Shown one piece after another: positions 34,484 through 42,863 of a stretch of 64,000 nt of DNA. Positions within the stretch are counted from its first letter, which is position 1, and every line of letters starts with the position of its first letter. The translations under genes were made by a program, and so were the position numbers. Origin of the DNA: an uncultured Desulfobulbaceae bacterium (lineage in GTDB: Bacteria; Desulfobacterota; Desulfobulbia; Desulfobulbales; Desulfobulbaceae); the NCBI GenBank assembly GCA_947259225.1, contig CAMYLK010000003.1, positions 153,515 through 217,514 of the forward strand, given 5' to 3'. A model generated the notes under the pieces. It was not told where the DNA came from, searched no databases, and was given only the letters and a program-made list of their open reading frames with translations.

Positions 34484-34696
34484 TTAGCCAAAAACCGCCT
34501 GAATCCAGTTGGAGATGAGAGGCATGACCCCACCGCTTGCAAGGATAGCTCCAACAAAAGCTGTTACAACCCAGGCACCAACCAGTCCGGCTGCTATAGC
34601 CATTGTAGTGATCGCAGCCTTGTTAACTTCTGCGCCGGAATTAACTTTTTCTGCTTTTTTTGTTCTGACTTTTACTGCTGCGTCTGTTCTTTTCAT
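34484..34696 (-). CDS. Small single-TM protein, tandem paralogue 1
   Basis: The 70-residue first member of the trio. It keeps the MKRT start, VRT head motif, the ASGG turn and the NWIQAVFG tail, but its TM (AIAAGLVGAWVVTAFVGAIL) differs and lacks the Cys. GGGAGAGGG precedes the ATG. It is the first gene after the sigma-54 promoter (34796-34813), leaving an untranslated leader of about 90 bases. Function unknown; the pattern suggests a small helix that packs in a membrane complex. Confidence 0.75.
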   Translation of the reverse strand: MKRTDAAVKVRTKKAEKVNSGAEVNKAAITTMAIAAGLVGAWVVTAFVGAILASGGVMPLISNWIQAVFG

Positions 34697-34795
34697 TTTC
34701 CCTCTCCCTTGGTTGTTCTGTGTTTTCTTTCTTTTTCTTTTTATTTCTTAAATGTCTTTACTGTGACTCTGAGTTGCTCACTGTTGCCTTTTATA

Positions 34796-34813
34796 TTGCA
34801 TCAGTCGTGCCAG
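34796..34813 (-). promoter_or_regulatory. Sigma-54 promoter (-24/-12)
   Basis: On the minus strand the sequence reads CTGGCACGACTGATGCAA, matching the consensus TGGCACG-N4-TTGCA with GG and GC separated by exactly ten bases. Transcription should start near 34787 and run into the small-protein trio. The adjacent NtrC-class gene and upstream palindromes support it. Confidence 0.88.
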
Positions 34814-34931
34814 AAAATTTTACCACAGTTCTAAAAAATACAAGAATATTTCTAATTATTCGTTTTTAATACTTTTATTTTTTTTAATTGTTGAATTTTA
34901 CCCAACATTGCCCACACAGATACAAGGTAAT

Positions 34932-34993
34932 ATGTTGCGCAACATGTGTTGCAAGGCAACATAATTATGCAACGCTTACCGTTGCGGCGCAAC
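34932..34993. promoter_or_regulatory. Candidate enhancer (UAS) for the NtrC-class regulator
   Basis: Three palindromes built from GTTGC/GCAAC: ATGTTGCGCAACAT (34932-34945), GTTGC-AAG-GCAAC (34948-34960) and GTTGC-GGC-GCAAC (34981-34993). The last two share geometry and sit 33 bases apart, about three helical turns. They are 145-205 bases upstream of the predicted start of transcription, the usual enhancer distance, and touch the 3' end of the regulator gene. Confidence 0.8.
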
Positions 34994-34995
34994 AC

Positions 34996-36822
34996 TTATT
35001 TTGCGACAGGTGAAATATTAAGACGTTGCATTCGTCTGTAAAGAGTGGACCGGTCAATACCAAGAAGACGGGCGGCTTTTGCTTTGTTGTTTTCAGCCCG
35101 TTGGAGGGCGTCAAGAATTTCCTCAACATCACTTAATCCTGATTTATGGGGCAGTGTGGTCTGGACCTTCGTAGGATCAACTGATAAAGGGGTGGGAGGG
35201 GCAAGAAAGGATGGGGTTGTTTCATATGGTTTACCAGAAGATACTTCAGTGCCATGGGATTCACTGGTAAGAATTTCTGGCGGTAGACAATCAGCAGATA
35301 ATGTAGGACCCTGGCACAAAACACAAGCCCTTTCAATGGTATGCTGGAGTTCCCTGACATTACCAGGCCAGGAATAATTCACCATATAGTGCATTGCCTG
35401 GTCGGAAATGCCATCTATTTCGCGTTCCAGCTTATCACTGAACCTGGAAACAAAATGATTAACAAGAAGAGGTATGGATGGCCGCCTTGCACGGAGCGGC
35501 GGCAGATTAATTTCCACTACACGGAGTCTGTAATAAAGATCTTCTCGAAAAATACCTCTATTTACCTTGTCCTGCAGGTCAGCATTCGTAGCTGTAATTA
35601 CACGCACGTCCACATGAACCGGTTTATCGCGGCCAACCGGATAAAAAGTTCGTTCCTGGAGAAAACGGAGCAGTCGAAGCTGCAGACGTGAAGAAATATC
35701 TCCAATCTCATCAAGAAAAAGCGTGCCACCGTCAGCCTGAAGGATCCTCCCGGTTCTATCACTATCAGCTCCGGTAAAGGCTCCCTTTTTATGACCAAAC
35801 AGTTCACTTTCAAGGAGGTCTTCAGGAATTGAGGCGCAATCCACTTTAACAAGGGACCCATCATAACGCGGGCTTTCGGCATGCAGTGCCTCAGCAGTCA
35901 GCTCCTTGCCGGTTCCTGACTCACCGGTAATGAGAACTGTGGTATCGACCTTCCCTACATTTTGAATAAGATTGAAAACCTCCAGCATGGCAGGACTGTT
36001 GTCAACAAATCCGTGAAAACTGCCTGTAAAATCCCTGTCCGGGAGGAAACCGCCTGAAGTGATATCGCGAGCTACAAGCACAACACCGTAAAAAGAACCT
36101 GTATCATCGTGAATAGGGGCTGCGTTTAAGCTTATTATCCTGTTTTCTCCATCCTGCCTGACCCATTCAATTCTATGTTCCTTCACATCTGTCCTCTGAT
36201 CAACAACAAGCGCGGCATCATGCTGACAGGATTCTCCAAATTCACCGGGTATGTCAGTCAGGCTGTCAGGAATTTTTGTTGATGCTTCTGAAGACTGTAA
36301 GATCCACTTCCTGGCTTTTTCATTCAGTTGAATTATTCCCATATCACGGTCAACTGTTATAACAGCATCCTGGACCGACCGGAATACCGCCTCCAGGTAG
36401 CGACGATATTTTTCATTTTCAGACTCAAGCTTGATCTTTTCCTTTTGCAGGTTTCGGTGGCGTAAAGCCTGGCCGGTAAAGCGTAGGAGAAGTTGCTTGT
36501 TGATGGGCTTGTGAATATAGTCAAACACACCAAGTCTGACCATCTCCGTAGCGGAATCGATATCCGGCGCCCCGGTAATCATGACAATAGGACAGTCTAC
36601 ACCGGCCTGCCTCAGTTGCTTCAGGAGTTCAGGGCCCTTGACATCTTCAAGGAGGATATCACCTATAACCAGATCAAACTTTGCGTTATTCACTGCAGCA
36701 AGTGCTCCTGCAGCTGTCCCGACAGAAACCACCGGCCCGTAACCCGCTTTGTTTAAAAATTTCTCAAAGGTAAAGCGGATAGACTCATCTGCGTCGATTA
36801 TAAGTATTCTCGGCTCTTTCAA
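34996..36822 (-). CDS. NtrC-class sigma-54-dependent response regulator with PAS domain
   Basis: A 608-residue regulator with four parts. A receiver domain (about 5-118) has IIDADE and an Asp in DLVIGDILLED. A PAS domain (about 140-255) reads AVFRSVQDAVITVDRDMGIIQLNEKA. The AAA+ sigma-54 module (about 270-505) has Walker A GESGTGKE and the sigma-54 contact loop GAFTGA. A Fis-type HTH ends the chain (NNKAKAARLLGIDRSTLYRRMQRL). It should open sigma-54 promoters on ATP hydrolysis. The promoter at 34796-34813 and palindromes at 34932-34993 just downstream make the small-protein/cytochrome run its likely target. No full kinase partner is adjacent; the PAS may sense a second cue. Confidence 0.94.
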   Translation of the reverse strand: MKEPRILIIDADESIRFTFEKFLNKAGYGPVVSVGTAAGALAAVNNAKFDLVIGDILLEDVKGPELLKQLRQAGVDCPIVMITGAPDIDSATEMVRLGVFDYIHKPINKQLLLRFTGQALRHRNLQKEKIKLESENEKYRRYLEAVFRSVQDAVITVDRDMGIIQLNEKARKWILQSSEASTKIPDSLTDIPGEFGESCQHDAALVVDQRTDVKEHRIEWVRQDGENRIISLNAAPIHDDTGSFYGVVLVARDITSGGFLPDRDFTGSFHGFVDNSPAMLEVFNLIQNVGKVDTTVLITGESGTGKELTAEALHAESPRYDGSLVKVDCASIPEDLLESELFGHKKGAFTGADSDRTGRILQADGGTLFLDEIGDISSRLQLRLLRFLQERTFYPVGRDKPVHVDVRVITATNADLQDKVNRGIFREDLYYRLRVVEINLPPLRARRPSIPLLVNHFVSRFSDKLEREIDGISDQAMHYMVNYSWPGNVRELQHTIERACVLCQGPTLSADCLPPEILTSESHGTEVSSGKPYETTPSFLAPPTPLSVDPTKVQTTLPHKSGLSDVEEILDALQRAENNKAKAARLLGIDRSTLYRRMQRLNISPVAK

Positions 36823-37067
36823 TGGTGTTTATACATGCACCTGATTAGGGAATAATCTGTGATAAAGAATTTGGGGAGAATTCAATAAACACACTGACAA
36901 ACATGGATACGCATCACGCGTACTATATCATATTAGCCTGGAAACGTTAAAAATTTTTATATCGCTGAAGTGCTATCATTATTCCAACCTGAAGGAATTC
37001 AGATGAAATAAAGGACCGGGATGTTGTATAACCCCTGAAGGTACAATCTGCGGGTAGCTGATTGCCT

Positions 37068-37104
37068 GAAAAACAACGCCTGCCAATCACACGACTGACA
37101 GGCG
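37068..37104 (-). terminator. Terminator after purC
   Basis: On the minus strand CGCCTGTCA pairs with TGGCAGGCG (one G-U), followed by TTGTTTTTC. It lies ten bases after the purC stop at 37114. Confidence 0.85.
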
Positions 37105-37113
37105 CCTGAAAAA

Positions 37114-38004
37114 CTACCCTGTTATTTTCTGGAGGGCTTCAACATACCTGGCCCTGGTTTTCGCAATGATATCCTCGGGCAGGACTGGCGGTGGAGGCTG
37201 CTTGTTCCAGTCAAGCGATGTCAGGTAATCACGCAGGAACTGTTTATCGAAGCTCGGTTGTCCCTGACCCGGTTTGTATTGATCCAGAGGCCAGAACCGG
37301 GATGAGTCCGGTGTAAGAACTTCATCGATCAGTATCAGTTCATTATCTACAAGGCCAAGCTCAAACTTTGTGTCAGCAATGATAATACCTTTACTTCTCG
37401 CATAGTCTGCAGCTTTTTCATACAGACGAACGCTTATTTCCTCGACCTGTACGGCAAGTTTTTCCCCTATGATCTCTTTCATCCTGTCAACTGAAATATT
37501 CTCGTCATGCTCTCCCTGCTCAGCCTTGGTTGAAGGCGTAAACAGGGGGGCTTCAAATTTGTCTGACTCCTGCATCCCGGGTGGGAGTTGAAATCCGCAG
37601 ACGTTTGTATCTTTTTGATAGGCTTTCCAGAACGAACCCGAAAGGTATCCTCGGACAATACATTCAATTGGCAGGACTTGGGAGCGCAGGACAACCATTG
37701 ATCGGCCTTCAAGCTGCTCCCGGTATTGATGGCACACTGCCGGGTACTCGTCCACATCCGCTGATATAAGGTGATTGGGTACGATATCGCCGAGCAGGTC
37801 AAACCAGAAAAGTGACAGCCTCGTAAGAATTGACCCTTTTCCCGGTATGGGGTCGTCCATTACAACATCGTAGGCAGATATCCTGTCAGTTGCAACGAGG
37901 AGAAGTTTATCCACATGACCGGGAATCTCATACATATCCCTTACTTTTCCGCGATGAAGCAGATCCAGTTCCTTCAAATCGGTACGAACGACCGGCACAC
38001 TCAT
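37114..38004 (-). CDS. purC: SAICAR synthase (purine biosynthesis)
   Basis: Joins CAIR and aspartate with ATP to give SAICAR, step 8 of purine synthesis. The 296-residue protein is of the longer eukaryote/gamma-type form. It shows LLHRGKVRDMYEI, ATDRISAYDVVMDDPIPGKG, SQVLPIECIVRGYLSGS, ADTKFELGL and LIDEVLTPDSSRFW. I chose ATG 38004 because GGAGG lies five bases upstream; the frame is open 13 codons further. It follows adk by 58 bases on the same strand, so the two may be co-transcribed as nucleotide metabolism genes. Confidence 0.96.
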   Translation of the reverse strand: MSVPVVRTDLKELDLLHRGKVRDMYEIPGHVDKLLLVATDRISAYDVVMDDPIPGKGSILTRLSLFWFDLLGDIVPNHLISADVDEYPAVCHQYREQLEGRSMVVLRSQVLPIECIVRGYLSGSFWKAYQKDTNVCGFQLPPGMQESDKFEAPLFTPSTKAEQGEHDENISVDRMKEIIGEKLAVQVEEISVRLYEKAADYARSKGIIIADTKFELGLVDNELILIDEVLTPDSSRFWPLDQYKPGQGQPSFDKQFLRDYLTSLDWNKQPPPPVLPEDIIAKTRARYVEALQKITG

Positions 38005-38061
38005 AATGTCCTCCAAATCCAGCATGCAGCAATCATGAAACACTGCCGCCTGTCTCTCAAA

Positions 38062-38709
38062 TTATAAACCGAGTTTTTCTTTGACCCCGTTGACAACGGC
38101 ATCACTGTTGAGTGCTTCAATACTGATGAGAAGCCCCTCTTTTTCGTAAAAACCAATCAGGGGTGATGTTTTTTCGTTATACGTCTCAAGGCGATGACTG
38201 ATGGCCTCTTCTGTCTCATCTTCACGCTGAATGACCCTGGAACCGCACTTGTCGCAGATACCTTCCTGTCTGGTCGGATTTGACTTAACGTTATAAATAG
38301 CCTGGCAATCAGCATTCTCGCAGGTCCGGCGGGTACAGAGCCGGTCCAGGATAACGTCCCTCGGCACCTCGATATCCACTGCCATATCAAGGGTAATCCC
38401 GAGCTTTGCAAGCAGTTCTTTCAATGCCTCGGCCTGGGGGATTGTCCGGGGAAATCCGTCCAGCAGAAATCCTTTCTCACAGTCCGGCTCCTGGAGGCGG
38501 TTTTCCATTATTCCCATAATAAGGGAATCCGGAACCAGATCACCTCGTTTCATATACCCTTCTGCTTCCTTCCCAAGTTCTGTGCCGGCCTGGACGGCTC
38601 CCCTGAGAATATCTCCGGTTGATATCTGCACCGAACCGTCAATTGCCGTCAGTAATTTCGCCACTGTCCCTTTACCTGCCCCGGGAGCTCCGAGTAAAAT
38701 AAGCTTCAT
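38062..38709 (-). CDS. adk: Adenylate kinase
   Basis: Balances ATP, ADP and AMP. The 215-residue protein has the P-loop GAPGAGKGT, the AMP-binding FLLDGFPRTIPQAEAL, and the lid domain with four cysteines (CENADC and CDKCGS) that form a zinc site, as in the long zinc-type enzymes. Two ATGs are adjacent (38712 and 38709). AAGGAGG is better spaced from the second, so I used that. It lies upstream of purC on the same strand. Confidence 0.96.
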   Translation of the reverse strand: MKLILLGAPGAGKGTVAKLLTAIDGSVQISTGDILRGAVQAGTELGKEAEGYMKRGDLVPDSLIMGIMENRLQEPDCEKGFLLDGFPRTIPQAEALKELLAKLGITLDMAVDIEVPRDVILDRLCTRRTCENADCQAIYNVKSNPTRQEGICDKCGSRVIQREDETEEAISHRLETYNEKTSPLIGFYEKEGLLISIEALNSDAVVNGVKEKLGL

Positions 38710-38949
38710 CATGCCCTCCTTAATTAACTATAATTATAATAAATAAAAACGAGTATTCGCGGCGGCACTATACACGATTACCTCGTGAGTTGGTAGGGTA
38801 AAATATGAAGTTTCGAGAGACATTCCGGACATCTTGACAACCTCATTTTAAGAATTATTTTTTTGATTGTAAAACATAAAATTATAGCGCTACGGAATAT
38901 CTGACCAGCTTTGCACTCGTATTTTCAACCAACCCGTAAGGAGAGAAAA

Positions 38950-39405
38950 ATGGCAATTATTCGTTTGACGGAACGGCCCCATTTCAGGAACCCCTGGGCT
39001 GAATTTGAACGTATTCGCCAGGGCCTTGACCAACTTTCACAAAGCTTTGCTGAAGGAGATGTCCGCTATGGCAGGGCAACAGTTTTTCCTCCGGTCAACC
39101 TCTATGAGGACAAGGAAAGCCTTATTGTTAAGGCGGAAATTCCCGGTGTGAATTCAGCTAATCTTGATATTTCCATTGAGGGTGATACTCTTACACTCCA
39201 GGGAACGCGAAAAAAACACGATGATGAAAAAATCTCGTTTCATCGCAGGGAGATTGAGCGGGGAAATTTCAGCAGAGCAATTCCCCTGCCGGTTAAAGTA
39301 GATCCAGACAATGTATCTGCCCGTTTGAAGGATGGTATCCTGACTGTTACCATAGGCAAGGCTGCCGAGGTAAAGCCCCGCCAGGTTTCAGTGTCTACCG
39401 ACTAA
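38950..39405 (+). CDS. Hsp20-family small heat shock protein
   Basis: An ATP-independent holdase of the alpha-crystallin family, 151 residues. The crystallin domain (about 45-145) has VNLYEDKESLIVKAEIPGVN, LTLQGTRK, the FSRAIPLPVKVD strand and the GILTVTI motif near the end. The ATG at 38950 follows AAGGAG by six bases; an upstream ATG at 38911 lacks a site. A second, diverged Hsp20 follows 14 bases later, so the pair forms an operon. A TTGACA at about 38834 may be a -35 element. Confidence 0.93.
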   Translation: MAIIRLTERPHFRNPWAEFERIRQGLDQLSQSFAEGDVRYGRATVFPPVNLYEDKESLIVKAEIPGVNSANLDISIEGDTLTLQGTRKKHDDEKISFHRREIERGNFSRAIPLPVKVDPDNVSARLKDGILTVTIGKAAEVKPRQVSVSTD

Positions 39406-39419
39406 CACGGAGGTGCCCC

Positions 39420-39821
39420 ATGAGTGACCAGGAATTGAAAGTTCAACAGAAGCAGGAAGTTCAGCAGAGCGGGGAAACCACCAAGCCGGAAAAACATTTT
39501 GTTCCTGCCGTGGATATTTTTGAAAATAACGACCAGATAACGATCGTCGCCGAAATGCCTGGTGTCCAGGTTGAAGGGATAGATGTCAGCCTTGAGGACG
39601 ACCTGTTGACAATCAGAGGTATGCGACAGGCAGATGAACTTCCGGAAACCAGAACCCTGCTCCAGGAGTTTGAAACAGGCCATTACCTGCGCCGCTTTAC
39701 AGTTGCCGAAATAATTGATCAGGATAATGTGCAGGCCTCATTAAAGGATGGACTGCTCACTGTCATTTTGTCTAAGAAGGCGCCGGCCAAACCGAAAAAA
39801 ATCGAAATCAGGGTGGATTAG
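39420..39821 (+). CDS. Hsp20-family small heat shock protein (second copy)
   Basis: A 133-residue small heat shock protein with a polar, Gln/Lys-rich head (1-30) and a crystallin domain: VDIFENNDQITIVAEMPGVQ, LLTIRGMR, LRRFTVAEIIDQDNV and the LKDGLLTVIL motif. It follows the first Hsp20 by 14 bases with GGAGG before its ATG. The two may co-assemble, as paired class A/B Hsp20 proteins do. Its transcript ends at the hairpin at 39887-39928. Confidence 0.93.
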   Translation: MSDQELKVQQKQEVQQSGETTKPEKHFVPAVDIFENNDQITIVAEMPGVQVEGIDVSLEDDLLTIRGMRQADELPETRTLLQEFETGHYLRRFTVAEIIDQDNVQASLKDGLLTVILSKKAPAKPKKIEIRVD

Positions 39822-39886
39822 CAACTAGTCCCTCTGAAAACTGAAAGCTGCTCATGTTCTCTGTGCAGTGACAGGCAGTTTTTTAA

Positions 39887-39935
39887 AACCCGCATTTATT
39901 GCACCGATCGCAGCAATAAATGCGGGTTAATATTT
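39887..39935 (+). terminator. Terminator between hsp20 and the convergent DUF3108 gene
   Basis: A perfect 16-bp stem (AACCCGCATTTATTGC / GCAATAAATGCGGGTT) with a 10-base loop, followed by AATATTTTTG on the plus strand. Its right arm overlaps the stop codon of the leftward DUF3108 gene, so it probably serves both genes. Confidence 0.88.
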
Positions 39936-40793
39936 TTGACAGGCCGAATTGCTGTAGCTTACTAGTGTTGCTGTCAGAGATCCTATGAGGATCTTTGAGT
40001 TAATTTTTACCGGAACCCGGCATTCATCACTGGTAAACCAGATAACTGTATCGCCGTCCTTATCATAGAGCCCTTTGAATTTCATTATAGGCATCACCCG
40101 GGTTGTCCTGACCCTGCCCAATATCGACTCAACCTCTTCTGTCCCTTTAACCTGCACTTTCACCTCGTTTCTCTTCTTGTCGGCAAAAGTCGGTACCATA
40201 AAAGAACGTTCAGAAATCAGTTCCATCGCCCGGGTCGCGTAAAATGAAGAAAATTCATTATGCACCTGACCTTTCAGGTCAAATTCCTGTGCAGGCTCCT
40301 CGTTTTTTTGATATTTCACGTGAAAACCCTGCTGGTCATACATGGTCAGTCTTCGTGTAACAGATCCCCTCCCCTCGCGCTGCAGCACTTCGTATCTGTA
40401 TGGCAGTTTCAGGTCACCCCGGACAAAGGTGACAAAAACGTCGTCAACAGGGTAGAAAAATTTAAAAACCCCGTAATCGGTAACCCGGGCATGTATTGCA
40501 TAGCCGCCGTCTTCTTCATTTCTGATTTGTAGGGACAAGTCCCCGATTTTGATCCCACCGCTCCAGGAAATTTCATAATGCAGAACCTCGTTACCGGAAA
40601 AAATAACCCGAAAAATATCGGGATCAGGTACACCAGGTGTCAAGTCGGCAGCCTTGATGTCTAGTGAAAAAAGGAAAAAGAAAAAGAAAACCGTGAGGAG
40701 CAGGGAATGGATAAGGTGCGATGGTCTTTTTGAACGTTGAACAGTCAACGCCAAACGTCCTACGTCGAATGGGAATAAATTCCGGCACCTCAT
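39927..40793 (-). CDS. DUF3108-domain exported protein
   Basis: A 288-residue protein with an export signal (HSLLLTVFFFFFLFSLDIKAADL) and a DUF3108 beta-rich domain (LHYEISWSGGIKIGDLSLQI, VDDVFVTFVRGDLKLPYRYEVLQREGR, FTSDECRVPVKINSKILIGSLTATL). The domain is a periplasmic or outer-membrane beta structure of unknown role. About 30 residues come before the signal, made from a local DNA repeat rich in ACGTTC. A TTG start nearer the signal is therefore plausible. A terminator overlaps the stop. Confidence 0.8.
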   Translation of the reverse strand: MRCRNLFPFDVGRLALTVQRSKRPSHLIHSLLLTVFFFFFLFSLDIKAADLTPGVPDPDIFRVIFSGNEVLHYEISWSGGIKIGDLSLQIRNEEDGGYAIHARVTDYGVFKFFYPVDDVFVTFVRGDLKLPYRYEVLQREGRGSVTRRLTMYDQQGFHVKYQKNEEPAQEFDLKGQVHNEFSSFYATRAMELISERSFMVPTFADKKRNEVKVQVKGTEEVESILGRVRTTRVMPIMKFKGLYDKDGDTVIWFTSDECRVPVKINSKILIGSLTATLVSYSNSACQKY

Positions 40794-40850
40794 TTTACTG
40801 CTTCAATATTCAAAGTTGGACGTTCGATGTTCGACGTTCATTCCCATTTC
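40725..40850. repeat. ACGTTC-type repeats in inverted arrangement
   Basis: Copies of GTTCRACGTTC and GGACGTT with ATTCCCATT flanks occur at about 40731-40775 and, in opposite orientation, at 40811-40849. They cover the 5' end of the DUF3108 gene and the gap to the prenyltransferase gene. The copies are imperfect. This looks like a dispersed intergenic repeat that has grown into a coding start. Confidence 0.5.
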
Positions 40851-40852
40851 AA

Positions 40853-41710
40853 TCAACCACTTGTCACCAATGATAGCCATGTTGCAGCAAAAAGCGTCAG
40901 TGCTATGAATCCGTTCAGGGAAAAGAAGGAGAGTTGAATGCGTGAAAGGTCTCCGGGAGCCACCACGATATGCTGGTAAAAAAGTGCCGCACCGGTAATG
41001 GCAATACCGACAAAGTAGAAGATGTTAAGAGTGGCCATGTATCCTGTTGCCGCAAAAAATACAAAGGCAAGAACATGAAAAAGCACTGCCAGCTGGAACG
41101 CCCTCCTGCGTCCGAACCTGGCCGGCATTGAAAACAGGCCGGCTTCCCGGTCAAAATCCGCATCCAGGCAGGCATAAATTGTATCAAACCCCGTCACCCA
41201 GAATAAAACGCCGAGTGACAGCACCCAGGGATACCCCTCAAAAGTGCCGCTGACCGCCACCCATCCCCCGAGCGGAGAAAAAGCGAGAGCAACACCAAGC
41301 ACTACGTGACAGAGCCAGGTAAACCGTTTGGTCAAAGAATAGAGAAGTGTCAAACCAAGGGCAAACGGTGCTATCTGCAGTGCCAGCAGGTTCAGTTGAT
41401 AACAGGCAAAAAAGAATATTGCTCCGGAGATGATGACCATGAGCCAGGATTCCGCAAGGGATACCTCCCCGGCAGGTAATGCCCGGTTGCTTGTTCTGGG
41501 ATTAGCTGCATCAAACCTGCGGTCAACAATACGGTTAAATCCCATGGCACAGGTCCTGGCCCCGGCCATGGCAACAATCACCCAGAGAAATACTTTTATT
41601 CCAGGCATGCCCCTTGCCGCCAGGAAAGCCCCCATGAGGGCAAAAGGCAATGCAAAGACCGTATGCTTGAACTTGATCATCTCAAGCAGTACTTTGATTT
41701 TGTTGAACAT
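40853..41710 (-). CDS. UbiA-family prenyltransferase (4-hydroxybenzoate or MqnP type)
   Basis: An integral membrane prenyltransferase of about 285 residues and eight or nine TM helices. The first Asp-rich motif is in NRIVDRRFDAANPRT and the second in ACLDADFDREAG. Both bind the prenyl-diphosphate with magnesium. It opens with MIKFKHTVFALPFALMGA, the pattern of UbiA/MqnP-like enzymes. In an anaerobe using menaquinone, the MqnP role (futalosine pathway) is likely, but ubiquinone-type UbiA cannot be excluded. ATG 41710 is taken; ATG 41731 is also possible. Confidence 0.9.
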   Translation of the reverse strand: MFNKIKVLLEMIKFKHTVFALPFALMGAFLAARGMPGIKVFLWVIVAMAGARTCAMGFNRIVDRRFDAANPRTSNRALPAGEVSLAESWLMVIISGAIFFFACYQLNLLALQIAPFALGLTLLYSLTKRFTWLCHVVLGVALAFSPLGGWVAVSGTFEGYPWVLSLGVLFWVTGFDTIYACLDADFDREAGLFSMPARFGRRRAFQLAVLFHVLAFVFFAATGYMATLNIFYFVGIAITGAALFYQHIVVAPGDLSRIQLSFFSLNGFIALTLFAATWLSLVTSG

Positions 41711-41867
41711 AATAATTAGCCTGTTAGTCATTTAGGCTGAAGGCTTTTAGGATAAAACCAATTATTGATCCAAATTTTAACACTGATTTAAATGCATTAG
41801 ATTCCAAACCAAAACTCCTACTTTACAAACTTGTCCCTAATAGCCTGACAGCCTTCAGTCTATTGAC

Positions 41868-42671
41868 CTACGATAGGATAAGGCCGGCGTATCCGACAAC
41901 CTGGTCCGTATCACCACTCGCTTCCCCTGAATCGGTATAGCGAACGAGGTCGGCCCGGGTAGCTCCCAGTTCCTGGGCTGTCAGCACAACGATGGTTGTC
42001 GGCATGATGCCACACATCGAAATCCGGTTGCCGATAACCGTATCATACAACCCCTGCGGATCCATGGCTTCTATCTTTTCCAGGGCCAGGCTGTCTTTTC
42101 TGCTCGCATCCTGGCGGGATTCATAGTGCGTCATATCGGTACTGGCAACCAGCAGAACAGGTTTGCCGTAAGCCTTAATTGCGGCTGTCAAATCATGAGC
42201 AGCTTCCTGGCATGTTGCATACGTTACATGGGAGACGACAATAGGTACTATCCGGAGGGACGGGTTGTAATATTGCAGAAAAGGGACCTGCACTTCCAGG
42301 GAATGTTCGTATTCCTGGGCAGCCTCATCTTCGGTTATTACCGTTGACCTGTCAAGTACAAGTGCGGCAAGTTCTTTGTTGATTTCCACGTCTCCCATGG
42401 GCATTTGCCAGTCTTCTGTTCCCAAAGCCAGGGATGCGCCCCTGCCGTGATGATTCGGCCCGAGGATGACAACCGTATCCGGAACATTGACCCTGGCAAC
42501 TGTTTCAGCAGCAACAGGGCCGGAATAAATATACCCGGCGTGGGGAGCAATAACAGCTACGGCATCCTGTTTGTCATCTGCAGTGATGCCAGGGTCCATT
42601 TCACTGATGGTACCTGTTAAGGCAGCGGCACTCCCGGGGTAAAATCGATTGGCTACTACTGGTGCACGCAT
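41868..42671 (-). CDS. MEMO1/AmmeMemoRadiSam system protein B
   Basis: A 267-residue protein of the MEMO family (AmmeMemoRadiSam B). Seen are MRAPVVANRFYPG, the metal-type His pattern APHAGYIYSGPVA, LGPNHHGRG, VPFLQYY and VASTDMTHYES. The fold is that of class III extradiol dioxygenases and can bind iron or copper. In bacteria it usually occurs with AmmeMemoRadiSam A and a radical SAM protein, which are not beside it here. The true reaction is unknown. It stands between the prenyltransferase and cysS genes. Confidence 0.92.
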   Translation of the reverse strand: MRAPVVANRFYPGSAAALTGTISEMDPGITADDKQDAVAVIAPHAGYIYSGPVAAETVARVNVPDTVVILGPNHHGRGASLALGTEDWQMPMGDVEINKELAALVLDRSTVITEDEAAQEYEHSLEVQVPFLQYYNPSLRIVPIVVSHVTYATCQEAAHDLTAAIKAYGKPVLLVASTDMTHYESRQDASRKDSLALEKIEAMDPQGLYDTVIGNRISMCGIMPTTIVVLTAQELGATRADLVRYTDSGEASGDTDQVVGYAGLILS

Positions 42672-42863
42672 ATTCTCCCTCCTGGTATGTCAAAATTTGA
42701 CCAACAAACAAGAATTACTTATACTGATATTTTATAATGAAACAGTGAGTTTTACAATTTGGCAGGGAACAAACCTGTAAAGAAGTAATTAAAGCGGAAA
42801 AATTCCTTAAAATTGAATACGTGACGGGGGTTGATTTTTCAATCCGGTTATCCCGGATTATTT

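Noticed and set aside
33954..34696. Small proteins as phage holins or toxins
   Set aside because: Three conserved copies under a sigma-54 promoter beside a cytochrome, and no phage gene nearby, do not fit.
42841..42859. AATCCGG/CCGGATT hairpin after cysS
   Set aside because: On the cysS strand it is followed by A-rich sequence, not U, so it is weak as a terminator.
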